Part shown: positions 35,772-44,388 of the stretch, in pieces
Position numbering within the stretch: position 1 is the first letter of the stretch
Layout: the number at the start of each line of letters is the position of its first letter
Origin: Rhizobium mongolense USDA 1844
Lineage (GTDB): Bacteria; Pseudomonadota; Alphaproteobacteria; Rhizobiales; Rhizobiaceae
DNA: 64,000 nucleotides
Assembly: GCF_000419765.1 (NCBI RefSeq)
Contig: NZ_ATTQ01000002.1
Span: forward strand, 422,018 to 486,017
Direction: 5' to 3'
Notes under the pieces: model-generated
The model's input: the letters and a program-made list of their open reading frames with translations, nothing else
What the model was told of the DNA's origin: nothing
Database searches by the model: none
Made by a program: the position numbers and the translations under genes

Positions 35772-36419
35772 TCAGGCGACCATCGCCATGTTGATCTTGC
35801 CGAGCTGGATGACGGCCTGCGTGCGGCTGTCGACGTTGAGCTTCAGGAGGATGGCTGAGACATGCGCCTTGATCGTTGCTTCGGAAACGCCGAGTTCGTA
35901 GGCGATCTGTTTGTTGAGCAGACCTTCGCCGAGCATGGTGAGCACGCGGCTTTGCTGCGGCGTCAGCGTATGCAGGCGGTGAATGAGATCGGCCACGTCC
36001 GGATCCTGTTCATGGCCGTCGCGATAATTCTCCGGCGTCGCAATATCGCCGGCAAGCACCGTCTGGATGCTGCTGCGGATATCTTCGATGCCGGACGATT
36101 TGGAAATGAAGCCGGAAGCGCCGAGTTCCAGCGCGCGGCGGATCGTCGTCGCGTCGTCGGTTGCGGAAATGATGACGATCGGCAGGCTGGCGAATTCGGC
36201 ACGCAGCGCCATCAGCCCAGAAAAGCCGCTGACGCCCGGCATGGCAAGATCGAGCAGCATAATATCGGCGTCCGGATGATCGGTTGCGGCAGCACGCGCG
36301 GCCGAGAAATCGCCGGCTTCCACGATTGCGTGCTGCCCCTCCATGCCGGTCACGGCCTGGCGCAGCGCATCCCGGAAAAGCGGATGGTCGTCCGCAATGA
36401 TGATCGTCTGTTCCTGCAT
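35772..36419 (-). CDS. NarL/FixJ-family response regulator
   Basis: The 215-residue protein has a receiver domain (acidic pair near residues 10-11, phosphoacceptor Asp57 in IMLLDLAMPG, Thr and Lys switch residues in SATDD and ISKSSG) and a LuxR-type helix-turn-helix (LTPQQSRVLTMLGEG ... EATIKAHVSAIL). No kinase gene is adjacent, so it is an orphan. The ATG at 36419 starts the first beta strand and has a GGGAG motif upstream. Confidence 0.92.
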   Translation of the reverse strand: MQEQTIIIADDHPLFRDALRQAVTGMEGQHAIVEAGDFSAARAAATDHPDADIMLLDLAMPGVSGFSGLMALRAEFASLPIVIISATDDATTIRRALELGASGFISKSSGIEDIRSSIQTVLAGDIATPENYRDGHEQDPDVADLIHRLHTLTPQQSRVLTMLGEGLLNKQIAYELGVSEATIKAHVSAILLKLNVDSRTQAVIQLGKINMAMVA

Positions 36420-36509
36420 CGAAAACTCCCTCCCAAGAGCTCGATTCCATTCCCTCATGTGCGAGGCTTCGCGCCGCACATGCCTTCCGCTTCATATTAC
36501 TACATCAAA

Positions 36510-36908
36510 TCAGGTCTTCTGCGGAAGAGGCGCGGACTTTTCTTCCTCCTGGAATTGCTTCACCATGCCCATGAAGCTTTTCATCATTCGCTCCATGATG
36601 CTGATCGAGCGGTCGATCTCGGCGTCGGTGGGCAGCGCCTTGTTGACGATGCTCTTGTTTTCGAGCGCAGTCACGCGGTCGGAAAGCCGGTCGAGTTCGT
36701 CGTCATAAGCTGCGCGTTCGTCCGCCGCCATGCGGCATACCAGCGAACCGTCCTTTTCCTCGCAAAGCGCCATCGCGCCCGTATGCTTGTCGAGGCGGAC
36801 GAAATGGTCGCCGCTGCGCTCGAGCTGGAAGCGCGCCGGGTCCGGCTCGGCCGCGAGCGCTGTCAGCGGTAGAAGAATTGCGGCAATCCCGATTGCGATC
36901 GTCTTCAT
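36510..36908 (-). CDS. Small periplasmic protein, coiled-coil
   Basis: The 132-residue product has a signal peptide (core AIGIAAILLPLTALA, cleavage near AEP), a short conserved segment with paired Cys (LCEEKDGSLVCRM) and a C-terminal helical part with heptads. No function is recognised. GAGG lies upstream of the ATG. It sits between the response regulator and the DUF952 gene. Confidence 0.75.
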   Translation of the reverse strand: MKTIAIGIAAILLPLTALAAEPDPARFQLERSGDHFVRLDKHTGAMALCEEKDGSLVCRMAADERAAYDDELDRLSDRVTALENKSIVNKALPTDAEIDRSISIMERMMKSFMGMVKQFQEEEKSAPLPQKT

Positions 36909-37027
36909 GATATGATCCTCCGGATTTCTGTTGCGGCTATCCTGTTTTTCATGGGGGAGCCGTGGACATCGCCGTTCCTTTCCGGCAAAGCGCTCACCAA
37001 CAGCATCAGCCATTGCATGAGGCCATC

Positions 37028-37381
37028 ATGAGCGTGAGACCCGTCGTTTACAAGATCGTGACCGAGGCTCTCTGGCAAGAAGCCAGGCAAAGCGGCGTTT
37101 TTCGCGGCGCAGGCATCGACCTTAAGGACAATTTCATTCATCTCTCGACGGAAAAACAGGTGCGGCAGACCGTGGCGCTGTTTTTCGCAGGCCAGCCGGG
37201 TCTGCTGCTCGTTGCCATTGATAGCGGCAAGCTCGGCGACAAGCTGATCTTCGAACCCTCCAGGGACGGCGATCTTTTCCCGCATCTTTATGCCGAACTG
37301 CCGCTTTCGGCAGTTATCTGGGAAAGGCCGCTGCCGCTCGATGATGCCGGACAGCATATCTTCCCGGAACTCCTGTCATGA
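37028..37381 (+). CDS. DUF952 family protein
   Basis: The 117-residue protein belongs to DUF952, a small alpha/beta family of unknown function related to glutathione-S-transferase-like or ADP-ribosyl folds in some classifications. Family blocks are YKIVTEALWQEA, FIHLSTEKQV and HLYAELPLSAV. It overlaps pyrD by 4 bases (ATGA), a conserved rhizobial arrangement, so translation is coupled. Confidence 0.9.
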   Translation: MSVRPVVYKIVTEALWQEARQSGVFRGAGIDLKDNFIHLSTEKQVRQTVALFFAGQPGLLLVAIDSGKLGDKLIFEPSRDGDLFPHLYAELPLSAVIWERPLPLDDAGQHIFPELLS

Positions 37382-38469
37382 TTGGCGCCTTCAAGCACAC
37401 GGCCCGCAAGGGGCTCTTCCTCTTCGATCCCGAAACGGCGCACGGCATGTCAATCGCCGCGCTGAAATCCGGCCTGGTTCCCGCCTGCCGTATTTCTCCC
37501 GATCCGCGGCTGGTGCAGACGGTCGCCGGCCTCACCTTCGAAAATCCGCTCGGCATGGCAGCCGGTTACGACAAGAATGCCGAAGTGCCGGAGGCCCTCT
37601 TGAAGCTCGGTTTCGGCTTCACCGAGATCGGCACGGTGACGCCCAAGCCGCAATCAGGCAATCCGCGGCCGCGCATCTTCCGCCTGGTGGACGACGAAGG
37701 GGTTATCAACCGCCTCGGCTTCAACAACGAGGGCCATGACGCGGCCTTCCGGCGCCTGTCGGCGATCCGCGGCCAAGGCATTATCGGCGTCAACATCGGC
37801 GCCAACAAGGACAGCGAAGACCGCATCGGCGACTATGTGGCCGGCATCCGCCGCTTCTATTCGGTGGCGCGCTATTTCACCGCCAACATCTCCTCGCCGA
37901 ATACGCCGGGCCTGCGTGACCTGCAGGCACGCGAGAGCCTGGCCGCTCTTCTGACCGCCGTGCTTGCCGCCCGCGATGAAGAGGCCGCGAGATCGGGCCG
38001 GAAAATCCCGCTCTTCCTCAAGATTGCGCCCGATCTCACCGAGGAGGGCATGGACGATATCGCCGCCGAAGCGCTCTCCCATGGGCTGGACGGCCTGATC
38101 GTCTCGAACACGACGCTCGCCCGCGACGGTCTGAAGGATCAGCGGCAGGCGAAGGAAGCGGGCGGTCTTTCCGGCAAGCCGCTTTTCGACAAGTCGACCG
38201 CGGTTCTCGCGAAAATGCGCAAGCGCGTAGGCGCAGCGCTCCCGATCATCGGCGTCGGCGGCGTCTCCTCGGCGGAGACGGCGCTGGAAAAGATCAGGGC
38301 AGGGGCCGATCTGGTGCAGCTTTATTCCGGCATGGTCTATGAGGGTCCGGGTCTTCCGGGCGAGATCGTGCGCGGCCTTTCCAAGCTCCTCGACCCTGAG
38401 CAGGTCTCGTCGATCCGCGAACTGCGAGACACGCGCGCTGATCACTGGGCGACCCGAAGCGTCGGATAG
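37378..38469 (+). CDS. pyrD: Dihydroorotate dehydrogenase (quinone), class 2
   Basis: The 363-residue flavoprotein has the class-2 N-terminal helical extension (FKHTARKGLFLFDPETAH), which anchors it to the membrane quinone pool, and the FMN barrel motifs GMAAGYDKNA, FTEIGTVTPKPQ, NRLGFNNEG, SSPNTPGLR (Ser base) and GVGGVSSAETALEKI. It oxidises dihydroorotate to orotate in pyrimidine synthesis. Length and motifs are normal. Confidence 0.97.
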   Translation: MIGAFKHTARKGLFLFDPETAHGMSIAALKSGLVPACRISPDPRLVQTVAGLTFENPLGMAAGYDKNAEVPEALLKLGFGFTEIGTVTPKPQSGNPRPRIFRLVDDEGVINRLGFNNEGHDAAFRRLSAIRGQGIIGVNIGANKDSEDRIGDYVAGIRRFYSVARYFTANISSPNTPGLRDLQARESLAALLTAVLAARDEEAARSGRKIPLFLKIAPDLTEEGMDDIAAEALSHGLDGLIVSNTTLARDGLKDQRQAKEAGGLSGKPLFDKSTAVLAKMRKRVGAALPIIGVGGVSSAETALEKIRAGADLVQLYSGMVYEGPGLPGEIVRGLSKLLDPEQVSSIRELRDTRADHWATRSVG

Positions 38470-39041
38470 GCCCGCCGCTTTGCCAGCATGGACCAGGAAG
38501 AAGCCGCGGAAGAGCTGGAAGGCGTTCATCGACAGCCATGGCCCGCAAGGTGCGGATCAGAATGTCAAGATAGAGCGCGAAGACTCCCGCCAGCCGATGC
38601 TGCGAGAAGATTTCCGCGCGACTTGGCCGATCGGCGGCTTTGAAGCTTCTGAAAACAGGGAGGGGCCGGCGCGCACCGGCCGTCTCGCCCACCGTCGTGC
38701 CCCGGGCCACGCCGGCCGTTGATTACCTGCAGGAAAAAACAGGGTGCCGCCTTGCCAGCGCCCGAGCACGAAACCGGGGATCGTGTAGTTCGCGAGAGCT
38801 GAGGGGCGGCAAGGATCCGGATGGCGAAATAGATGCACGTTAGCTGCGCGACCGCCGATTCTGGCCACATGAACTTGAGCCCGGCCGAAAGCAACAGGGA
38901 TCAGCTTTCGATTGACAGCGATGGCTGCCTTGGGGCGAGGTGCTCGGATCCTTCCTTTGAGCTCGGCAAACTAGTCGCGGCCTTCACGGAGGCACGCTTG
39001 GATTTTCCGGTTATATTCGCCACCCCGACGGCAATATGGAC
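38470..39041 (+). other. Intergenic region after pyrD, possibly eroded gene
   Basis: About 570 bases. All three minus-strand frames stay partly open with coding-like composition but switch frame and carry no ribosome-binding site or recognisable family, which suggests a decayed gene. Evidence is too weak to call it. This marks the border between core genes and the accessory island. Confidence 0.4.
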
Positions 39042-39662
39042 TTATGCTATCTCTAGGGTGGCAACCTGTGCCTCTGCCTTCGTCAGGGACGACTTTCGCT
39101 GCTCGGAACTTACGTTGAGCCCGTCGGCAGCGATGACCTCAGGATTGGCGATGCCGATGAAAGCCAGCACGCTCTTCAGATAGCTCAGCGTGTGCTCGAA
39201 GTTCTCGGCTGGTGAGCCCGGTCCGTAGAAGCCGCCGCGCGCCAACGCTATGATGACGCGCTTGTTGCCCACCAAGCCTTCGGGTCCCTTTTCGGTGTAC
39301 CGGAAGGTCTTGCCGGGGACCGCGATGCGATCGATCCACGCTTTGAGTTGGCTAGGCACGCTCAAGTTATACTGGGCTACGCCGAGAACGACTGTGTCGG
39401 CTGCTAGAAACTCTTCCAGAACGGCTTCGCCAAGCGCAAGGTCGGCCTGAAGTGCGGCATCGTGGCCGGCTTTCAAGCCTCCCCTGACCACGGCCGTGTA
39501 GCTGCCCGAGAGGTGCGGGATGGGCTGAGCTGCAAGGTCTCGGTAGACCAAGTCAATGGTCGGATCGAGACTCTTGAGCCGTGCGACCACCGCCGCCGAA
39601 AGCGCGCGGCTGACGGAGTTTCCGCCGAGAATGCTGGAATCGAGATGCAGAAGGGATGGCAT
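39042..39662 (-). CDS. azoR: FMN-dependent NADH azoreductase
   Basis: The 206-residue flavodoxin-like enzyme matches AzoR: LHLDSSILGGNSVSRALSA near the N terminus (FMN phosphate loop), VLGVAQYNLSVPSQLKAWIDRI near residue 100, and KRVIIALARGGFYG. It reduces azo compounds and quinones with NADH. It is divergent from a TetR gene, and its promoter has the same operator as the hydroxytransferase cluster, so it may protect against quinones formed from polyphenols. Confidence 0.93.
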   Translation of the reverse strand: MPSLLHLDSSILGGNSVSRALSAAVVARLKSLDPTIDLVYRDLAAQPIPHLSGSYTAVVRGGLKAGHDAALQADLALGEAVLEEFLAADTVVLGVAQYNLSVPSQLKAWIDRIAVPGKTFRYTEKGPEGLVGNKRVIIALARGGFYGPGSPAENFEHTLSYLKSVLAFIGIANPEVIAADGLNVSSEQRKSSLTKAEAQVATLEIA

Positions 39663-39736
39663 CGATGAACCTCACATTTGGGATTAGCAGGGATGAAAAT
39701 GGATGAGCTGGGCAGCCTTGATCGATTTCGAAGTGA

Positions 39737-39765
39737 AATAAAAGTCATTTCGACGATATAGTCAA
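39737..39765 (-). promoter_or_regulatory. azoR promoter with island operator (site A)
   Basis: On the minus strand -35 TTGACT (39760-39765), a 17-base spacer and -10 TTTATT (39737-39742). The spacer contains GTC and GAC half-sites (TTGACTATATCGTC...ATGAC), the same arrangement as sites C, D and E. Confidence 0.65.
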
Positions 39766-39922
39766 GACGGTATATGGTATTCGCCTAAAATGGGCTCGCG
39801 CCCGCTTTCGATAGCCTCAACGGGTGAGAGTGCTAATTTTCAGAACGGCTCTGCCGGCTGGATTTCTCGATTAAAAGTTCGCCCCTACGGGAGGGGTGGA
39901 GCGAGTCAAGGCCAACCCGCAA

Positions 39923-39954
39923 TTGCGCTATAAAGTCAAAACGACTATATAGTC
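39923..39954 (+). promoter_or_regulatory. tetR promoter with island operator (site B)
   Basis: TTGCGC (39923-39928), a 17-base spacer and TATATA (39946-39951). The -10 lies inside the perfect palindrome GACTATATAGTC (39943-39954), preceded by GTCAAAACGAC. It is the most symmetrical member of the motif family, as expected for the regulator's own operator. Confidence 0.65.
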
Positions 39955-39989
39955 ATAACGACCCGAGTGGTTGCGGAACAGGTTGACGA

Positions 39990-40598
39990 ATGGCGAAGAT
40001 AAATCTGGAGCGCAGGGCGAAGATCGGGCGCGAAAGGCGGGCGAAGACGCGCGCGCAAATCATCGAAGCCGGGGCGATGTTGCTTGCGGAAGGGTCCCTC
40101 AAGGCCTTCACGGTGGATGCCGTTGCAGAGGCAGCAGGGGTCGCCAAGGGGACTTTCTACTATCACTTCCAGAACATTGAGGAGTTGGTTGCTGCGGTAA
40201 GCGTGCAACTCGGCCAGAGCTTCGACGACGTGCTGACGCCCGCCCGGACCGAGCTGCGGGACCCGATCGCGCGCCTGTCCTTCGCCTTCACGCAATCCCT
40301 GGAAAAAGCGATTTCAGATACCGGCTGGGCGCGGCTGGTAGTCCAGACGTCGAAAACCCCGAACGAGTTCGGCCGCAGTGTTCGCGACAATCTCAAAGCC
40401 GAGATTGCCGAGGCGATTGCCCAAGGGCGCGTGACAGTGCAGGACCCGGAGCTGGCTGCCGACATTTTCGTGGGGATTTGGCTGCAGGTGACACGTGGCA
40501 TTCTCGAGCGAGTCGCCCCACCTGAATTGTCCAACCAGGCTCTTGAGGCGGCACTTCGGGCCATCGGGGGTGCCCAACTTAAGAGCCGGAGTCTATGA
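39990..40598 (+). CDS. TetR-family regulator
   Basis: The 202-residue protein has a TetR N-terminal helix-turn-helix (AVAEAAGVAKGTFYYHFQN, about 44-62) after a basic lead-in and a helical ligand domain. Its first 60 residues are clearly similar to those of the convergent TetR at 40716-41381, so the two are paralogues. It is divergent from azoR, and the near-perfect palindrome upstream suggests it is autoregulated and controls azoR and the other promoters of this motif class. Confidence 0.9.
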   Translation: MAKINLERRAKIGRERRAKTRAQIIEAGAMLLAEGSLKAFTVDAVAEAAGVAKGTFYYHFQNIEELVAAVSVQLGQSFDDVLTPARTELRDPIARLSFAFTQSLEKAISDTGWARLVVQTSKTPNEFGRSVRDNLKAEIAEAIAQGRVTVQDPELAADIFVGIWLQVTRGILERVAPPELSNQALEAALRAIGGAQLKSRSL

Positions 40599-40715
40599 GA
40601 ATTCTGGTGAAGCTGTCCGTGTCAGCATGATGGAGCGCGGACTATGCTACCCGCCCACCGGGTTTGCCTCGCAAAACAGTCCGAAAACGCGAGTTTGGTC
40701 CGCACCGTGTACTCG

Positions 40716-41381
40716 TTACTTCGTCGAGCTTCGAGAGGAGCTTTCTAACATAGGAGCGGCTGGCAAGCGCACGAGCACCGACTTTGCCTCCTGAGCATTG
40801 AGGCCGATCGCGCGCAGCATCGCGCCGATGGCCGCGTCACGGTCGAGCGAGGACAGCCTGCCTTCGCCGAGCGCGCGCAGGATCTGGAGCATGATCCCCA
40901 CGACAATCTCCAGCTTCAGCTCCGCAGACACTCCGTCGTCCGGCAATGCCTTCGAGAACTGCTGCAGGTCTTCGAACAGGCGGCGGCGGGCCATCTCGCC
41001 ACCCTTCGGAGCTACCGCCGCCAGTCTTGCGACGACACTGGCCCATCGAGGGTCGTTGAGAGCCTTGTCGATAAATGAACAACACCCGAAGGCAATCCTT
41101 AGAGCGGGCTCGGCGAGGGAGACCCGGCCCGGCTGCAGCAGTTCGTCGAAGGAATGCACCAGTTCTTCGGCAACCGCCGCGGTCACTGCCTCTAGGCTGT
41201 CGAAATGAACGTAGAAGGTTCCCTTGGCGACGCCGGCCTCCTTGACGACGTCATCCACTGTAACAGATTCCACCGCCTGCCTAGCAAACAGCGAATTGGC
41301 AGCAGCAATAAGCTGCGCGCGAGTTCTCGCGCGCTTTTCGCGCCCGATTTCGGCGCGTCGGATCGGATTGACTTTGGCCAT
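40716..41381 (-). CDS. TetR-family regulator, paralogue
   Basis: The 221-residue TetR protein has DVVKEAGVAKGTFYVHFDS as recognition-helix region and shares the MAKxNxxRRAxIGRExRAxTRAQ start with the gene at 39990. The ATG at 41381 is the conserved start; an upstream frame extension is unlikely. Its promoter (41410-41438) has a related but distinct palindrome GGTCA-ATA-TGACC. It points away from the RND remnant and membrane protein downstream of the next promoter, so it may be their regulator. Confidence 0.9.
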   Translation of the reverse strand: MAKVNPIRRAEIGREKRARTRAQLIAAANSLFARQAVESVTVDDVVKEAGVAKGTFYVHFDSLEAVTAAVAEELVHSFDELLQPGRVSLAEPALRIAFGCCSFIDKALNDPRWASVVARLAAVAPKGGEMARRRLFEDLQQFSKALPDDGVSAELKLEIVVGIMLQILRALGEGRLSSLDRDAAIGAMLRAIGLNAQEAKSVLVRLPAAPMLESSSRSSTK

Positions 41382-41409
41382 GGTACAGACAACCTTAAAC
41401 TGGATCATG

Positions 41410-41438
41410 CAAATAGGTCATATTGACCAGAATGTCCA
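41410..41438 (-). promoter_or_regulatory. Promoter and palindrome of the second TetR (site F)
   Basis: On the minus strand TGGACA (41433-41438), a 17-base spacer and TATTTG (41410-41415). The spacer holds GGTCA-ATA-TGACC. Half-sites GTC/GAC are the same as in sites A-E but the spacing differs. Confidence 0.55.
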
Positions 41439-41613
41439 GTTACGAGCCGATGCGCCGCTGTGAGCCAAACCGGGCGCCGTCTACGCAAACGCACTGCGTC
41501 CCATTTCATCCGCGACCACCATCATTCGAAGACTACGCATGCAGGTAGCAGGTTGGTCCGTGAGAGCTTCGGCCATGTTTTTTTTTGCATCGCACAAATG
41601 CACGGCGTTCATA

Positions 41614-41642
41614 TTGACAAAATAGTCGAGTTGACTTATCAG
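41614..41642 (+). promoter_or_regulatory. Promoter with island operator (site E) before RND remnant
   Basis: TTGACA, 17-base spacer, TATCAG. The surrounding ~70 bases (from TTTTTTGCAT at 41581) closely resemble the region before the patatin gene (site D), so one is a copy of the other. Confidence 0.65.
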
Positions 41643-41797
41643 TCATATTGAGATGGAAGCCTACTCAACAGGCCGGGCTTCCTATTGATCAAACCCCTAC
41701 AACCTCGATCCTTTCGAGCGGAGGCTTCATGCGCCCGTCATCCGGTCAGTTCCTTTGTCTCTGTGTTGCCAGCCTTTGTCTCTCTGTCCGTTGCGAA

Positions 41798-41941
41798 GTC
41801 GGCGGGCTTGCAGTGGCGGCCACGCTCACCCTGGTCTTCCTACCGGCCTTCTATGTCGCCGTGAATCACTTCCGGGAGACGGGCGAGCCGGCGACAGATC
41901 CTGGTCGGCTCGCGGCGCCTGCACTCGCACTCCTGCACTGA
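41798..41941 (+). pseudogene. C-terminal scrap of an RND-type efflux transporter
   Basis: The frame encodes GGLAVAATLTLVFLPAFYVA followed by a short tail and stop. This matches the last transmembrane helix of AcrB/MdtB-type RND pumps (GG...ATxLTLxxxPxxY). The ~1000 residues that should precede it are missing; the remnant sits right behind a regulated promoter, so an efflux gene was probably deleted here. Confidence 0.6.
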
Positions 41942-41953
41942 GGGAGCAGAGCC

Positions 41954-42547
41954 ATGCCGGAGATCCCAACGTCTCTCCTTGACCGCTTTCTTCGATCGGA
42001 TGCCCCGATCTACGCCGCGCCAGGCGAGAACAAGCGCGACTATGTAGACAAGATGCTGCTTGCCGCGTTGCAGGAAGCGCAAGTGACGGCGCGCTCTTAT
42101 GACACAAAAGCGCAGATCGTTGGCGCCGGCTATATCCTGGCGCTCAATCTGGTCCTGCACTTCGGCGATCTCCTGCCGACACGTGCACCGCTCGGCCCCC
42201 TGTTCTACGCCGTGGTCTGGGGTGTCGTCATTCTGCCGATCCTGCAGTTCGGGCACGTGCTTTATCCGAGCCGGACCCGCGCGGAAAAGGAACTGCTCGC
42301 AAAAACCTCCGGCGCTTCCCATCAGCGCGTCTACTATGTCGATCCCGACACTTTTGCCGATCTCCAAGATCTAGTCCAACAGGCCCTGAGGTCCGACTGG
42401 ACCTCGGTGCTGGGCGCCGAATTGCTCAAGACATCTCGCGTCAGGATCATCAAGCAATTGCGCTTTCGGCGGGGCCTTATGATGGCCGTCGTGTCTTTCA
42501 TCGTCCTCGGAGGCGAGCAATTTATTCGAAGCCTCGCCATCGCCTGA
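41954..42547 (+). CDS. Membrane protein of unknown function, PycTM/SLATT-like layout
   Basis: The 197-residue product has two central transmembrane helices (AGYILALNLVLHFGDLL near 57-75, FYAVVWGVVILPILQFG near 85-102), a soluble helical part of about 60 residues, and a last hydrophobic helix (GLMMAVVSFIVLGG). A segment QEAQVTARSYDTKAQI before the first helix and KTSRVRIIKQLRFRR before the last recall the D-K and K-R patterns of Pycsar effector (DUF5706) and SLATT proteins. No cyclase gene is near, so a defence role is speculative. GGGAG precedes the ATG. Confidence 0.72.
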   Translation: MPEIPTSLLDRFLRSDAPIYAAPGENKRDYVDKMLLAALQEAQVTARSYDTKAQIVGAGYILALNLVLHFGDLLPTRAPLGPLFYAVVWGVVILPILQFGHVLYPSRTRAEKELLAKTSGASHQRVYYVDPDTFADLQDLVQQALRSDWTSVLGAELLKTSRVRIIKQLRFRRGLMMAVVSFIVLGGEQFIRSLAIA

Positions 42548-42672
42548 CAAGGAGCGGTAGGCGGGGACGAGCCTCTGCGGTGATGGTCCCGCGTGGCTCG
42601 GGATCGATGACACGAGCTATGGTGAATTCATCATCATGCCAAGCATGGTGTTGCTCCCCGAGGGCACTGCAA

Positions 42673-43029
42673 TCAGAACAGGTCGGCGTCGAGCGCCATG
42701 ATGTCGGAAGCGCCGGCACGGATCGCCGCATCGAGAGCCGCAGTCCCCGGCTGGCTGTCGGACTTGATCTGCGCGCTCAGGCCGATGGCGCAGAGTTCGC
42801 CCAAAAGCTCCTCCAGACCGGTGCCGGGCCTGAGCGGAAGCCGAGATGGCCCAACGCCTTTTGCTCGGCGGTGCCGAAGAAGGATGTTGTGGTGCTCATA
42901 GCCGATAGACAGATAGCGTTCGCCATCATGACCGGTCGCGGTTTCGCTCATGCCGATAGTTTCGGCATAGTGATCCTTAGCGCACAGGATATCGGGTGTT
43001 TCCAGCGCGATGCATCCCAGCTGGAACAC
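42673..43029 (-). pseudogene. Truncated extradiol-dioxygenase-like (VOC) domain
   Basis: A frame of 118 residues starting at a GTG (43029) begins with VFQLGCIALETPDILCAKDHY and continues SIGYEHHNILLRH and LRPGTGLEELLGELCAIGL, a recognisable first VOC module of the extradiol-dioxygenase fold. After KSDSQPG the sequence becomes unlike the family and stops, whereas complete enzymes have about 300 residues. It is the last element of the minus-strand catabolic cluster and probably a broken ring-cleavage gene. Confidence 0.6.
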
Positions 43030-43115
43030 TCTCCGGGCGAATTTGTTTCTGCAGAAATTCCCTCCCAAGCAGAAGCCGTGGTAGGAAACGCGAACTGCGT
43101 TTCCGGCAGCGAGGG

Positions 43116-44180
43116 TTAAAACGAATACCCCACTTTGACGGCGGCGCTGACCAGATCGTTGTCCGTAAAAATTCCGAACGAACCCGAAGCATCCCCGAAC
43201 TGGCGGTAGCTGATGGCGGTGGTTATTTTCACCTGATCCTTCGTGTAGATCGCGCCAAGCGTGGCGCCCCACAAACCGTCAGTCGCATCGAGCGGCCCGT
43301 CAGCCGATACGTCAGTTGAGGGCTCGTATGTCAGAGTTGTGAATCCCGACCATTGTTCGCTGAACATCTGTGCCACGCCGAGCGTGTAGGTCGTCGTGTC
43401 GTTGAAGTGGACGAGCGATCCCAAAGGATAGCCCGGCGGATTGATCTTGTGTTCGCTCCAATCGGCCCAGCGAACCGTCGCGAAGAGCAGGGTGCTAAGG
43501 CTGATCGGAGCCTGGAGATGGAGGTTGACCGATTGCGGGGTCTCGACATCCGTAGCCCCTTCATAGGCGCCTGAGGTGTCGAAATCGTAGTCGATCGCGG
43601 AATTGTATGTGACTGCGACCCGGACATGGCTCTCCGGGATTTCAAAGGCCGCCCCGACCACGTAGCCCGCCGCCCAGGTGTCGTCAAAAGTGACGTTGCC
43701 AAATCCGGCGGGCACACCGCCTACGAAAACTGCAACATCGGTGTCGCCGCCCATACGTTGCAGTCTGGGTCCGCCGAAGACACTGAAACGTTCTGTGAAC
43801 TTGTAACGCAGCAAGCCTGTGACCGCGATCGACTCAACCTTTCCAGACAGGCCGGACAGCGGCCCGCTATCGTAGTCGAGTCTGCGCCCATAAGGATTGT
43901 CTACGATGACCGCTCCTGAGAATTGTTCGTTGATATCGGCCTTGAAGGCGCCATTGTAGAATGGAACCGTGGGCGCCGTATCGCCCGAAGCAAACGGAGG
44001 CCCGACGGCAATGATCTGCCCTCCCACGTTCGGACTGCCAAAGCCGAGCCCGAATTCGACGTAGCGTCCCGTCTCGAAAAGGGCTTCATTCGGCTGCCCC
44101 AGAAGATCGAAGCCTCCTCCCGTCGCCGGTGTGACGAAAAGACAGCTGAAAAATCCGGTCAACAAATTAGTAGTTCTCAT
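43116..44180 (-). CDS. FadL/TodX-like outer-membrane transporter
   Basis: The ~354-residue protein has a signal peptide (LLTGFFSCLFVTPATG) and an N-terminal segment of the FadL plug type (GGFDLLGQPNEALFETGRYVEFGLGF). Alternating hydrophobic beta strands lead to a C-terminal aromatic residue (VKVGYSF), as expected of a beta-barrel. FadL/TodX proteins admit hydrophobic aromatics or fatty acids. In this cluster it probably imports the aromatic substrate. Length is short compared with FadL (about 420 residues). Confidence 0.85.
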   Translation of the reverse strand: MRTTNLLTGFFSCLFVTPATGGGFDLLGQPNEALFETGRYVEFGLGFGSPNVGGQIIAVGPPFASGDTAPTVPFYNGAFKADINEQFSGAVIVDNPYGRRLDYDSGPLSGLSGKVESIAVTGLLRYKFTERFSVFGGPRLQRMGGDTDVAVFVGGVPAGFGNVTFDDTWAAGYVVGAAFEIPESHVRVAVTYNSAIDYDFDTSGAYEGATDVETPQSVNLHLQAPISLSTLLFATVRWADWSEHKINPPGYPLGSLVHFNDTTTYTLGVAQMFSEQWSGFTTLTYEPSTDVSADGPLDATDGLWGATLGAIYTKDQVKITTAISYRQFGDASGSFGIFTDNDLVSAAVKVGYSF

Positions 44181-44388
44181 GCGGGTCTCCCTCCTCCGAG
44201 ACGTCTCGCCTTCCCAAAGCCCAAGCAAATGGGCATTTCTCACTTTGCCTGCAGCTCCGGCGCCTTGCCTCCAACCAGCCGACCGCTCCAGATCAAGGGG
44301 CTAGACCAGGAGGCGACCCTCAAGCCCTTCACACCTTCGCCGATCGGCTGTGGTCGGCGACTGGGTGCGCGTCCTGGTCCCGCCGAGA

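Noticed and set aside
38470..38900. Minus-strand coding gene after pyrD
   Set aside because: Coding-like stretches change frame and match no family I recognise; reported only as possible erosion.
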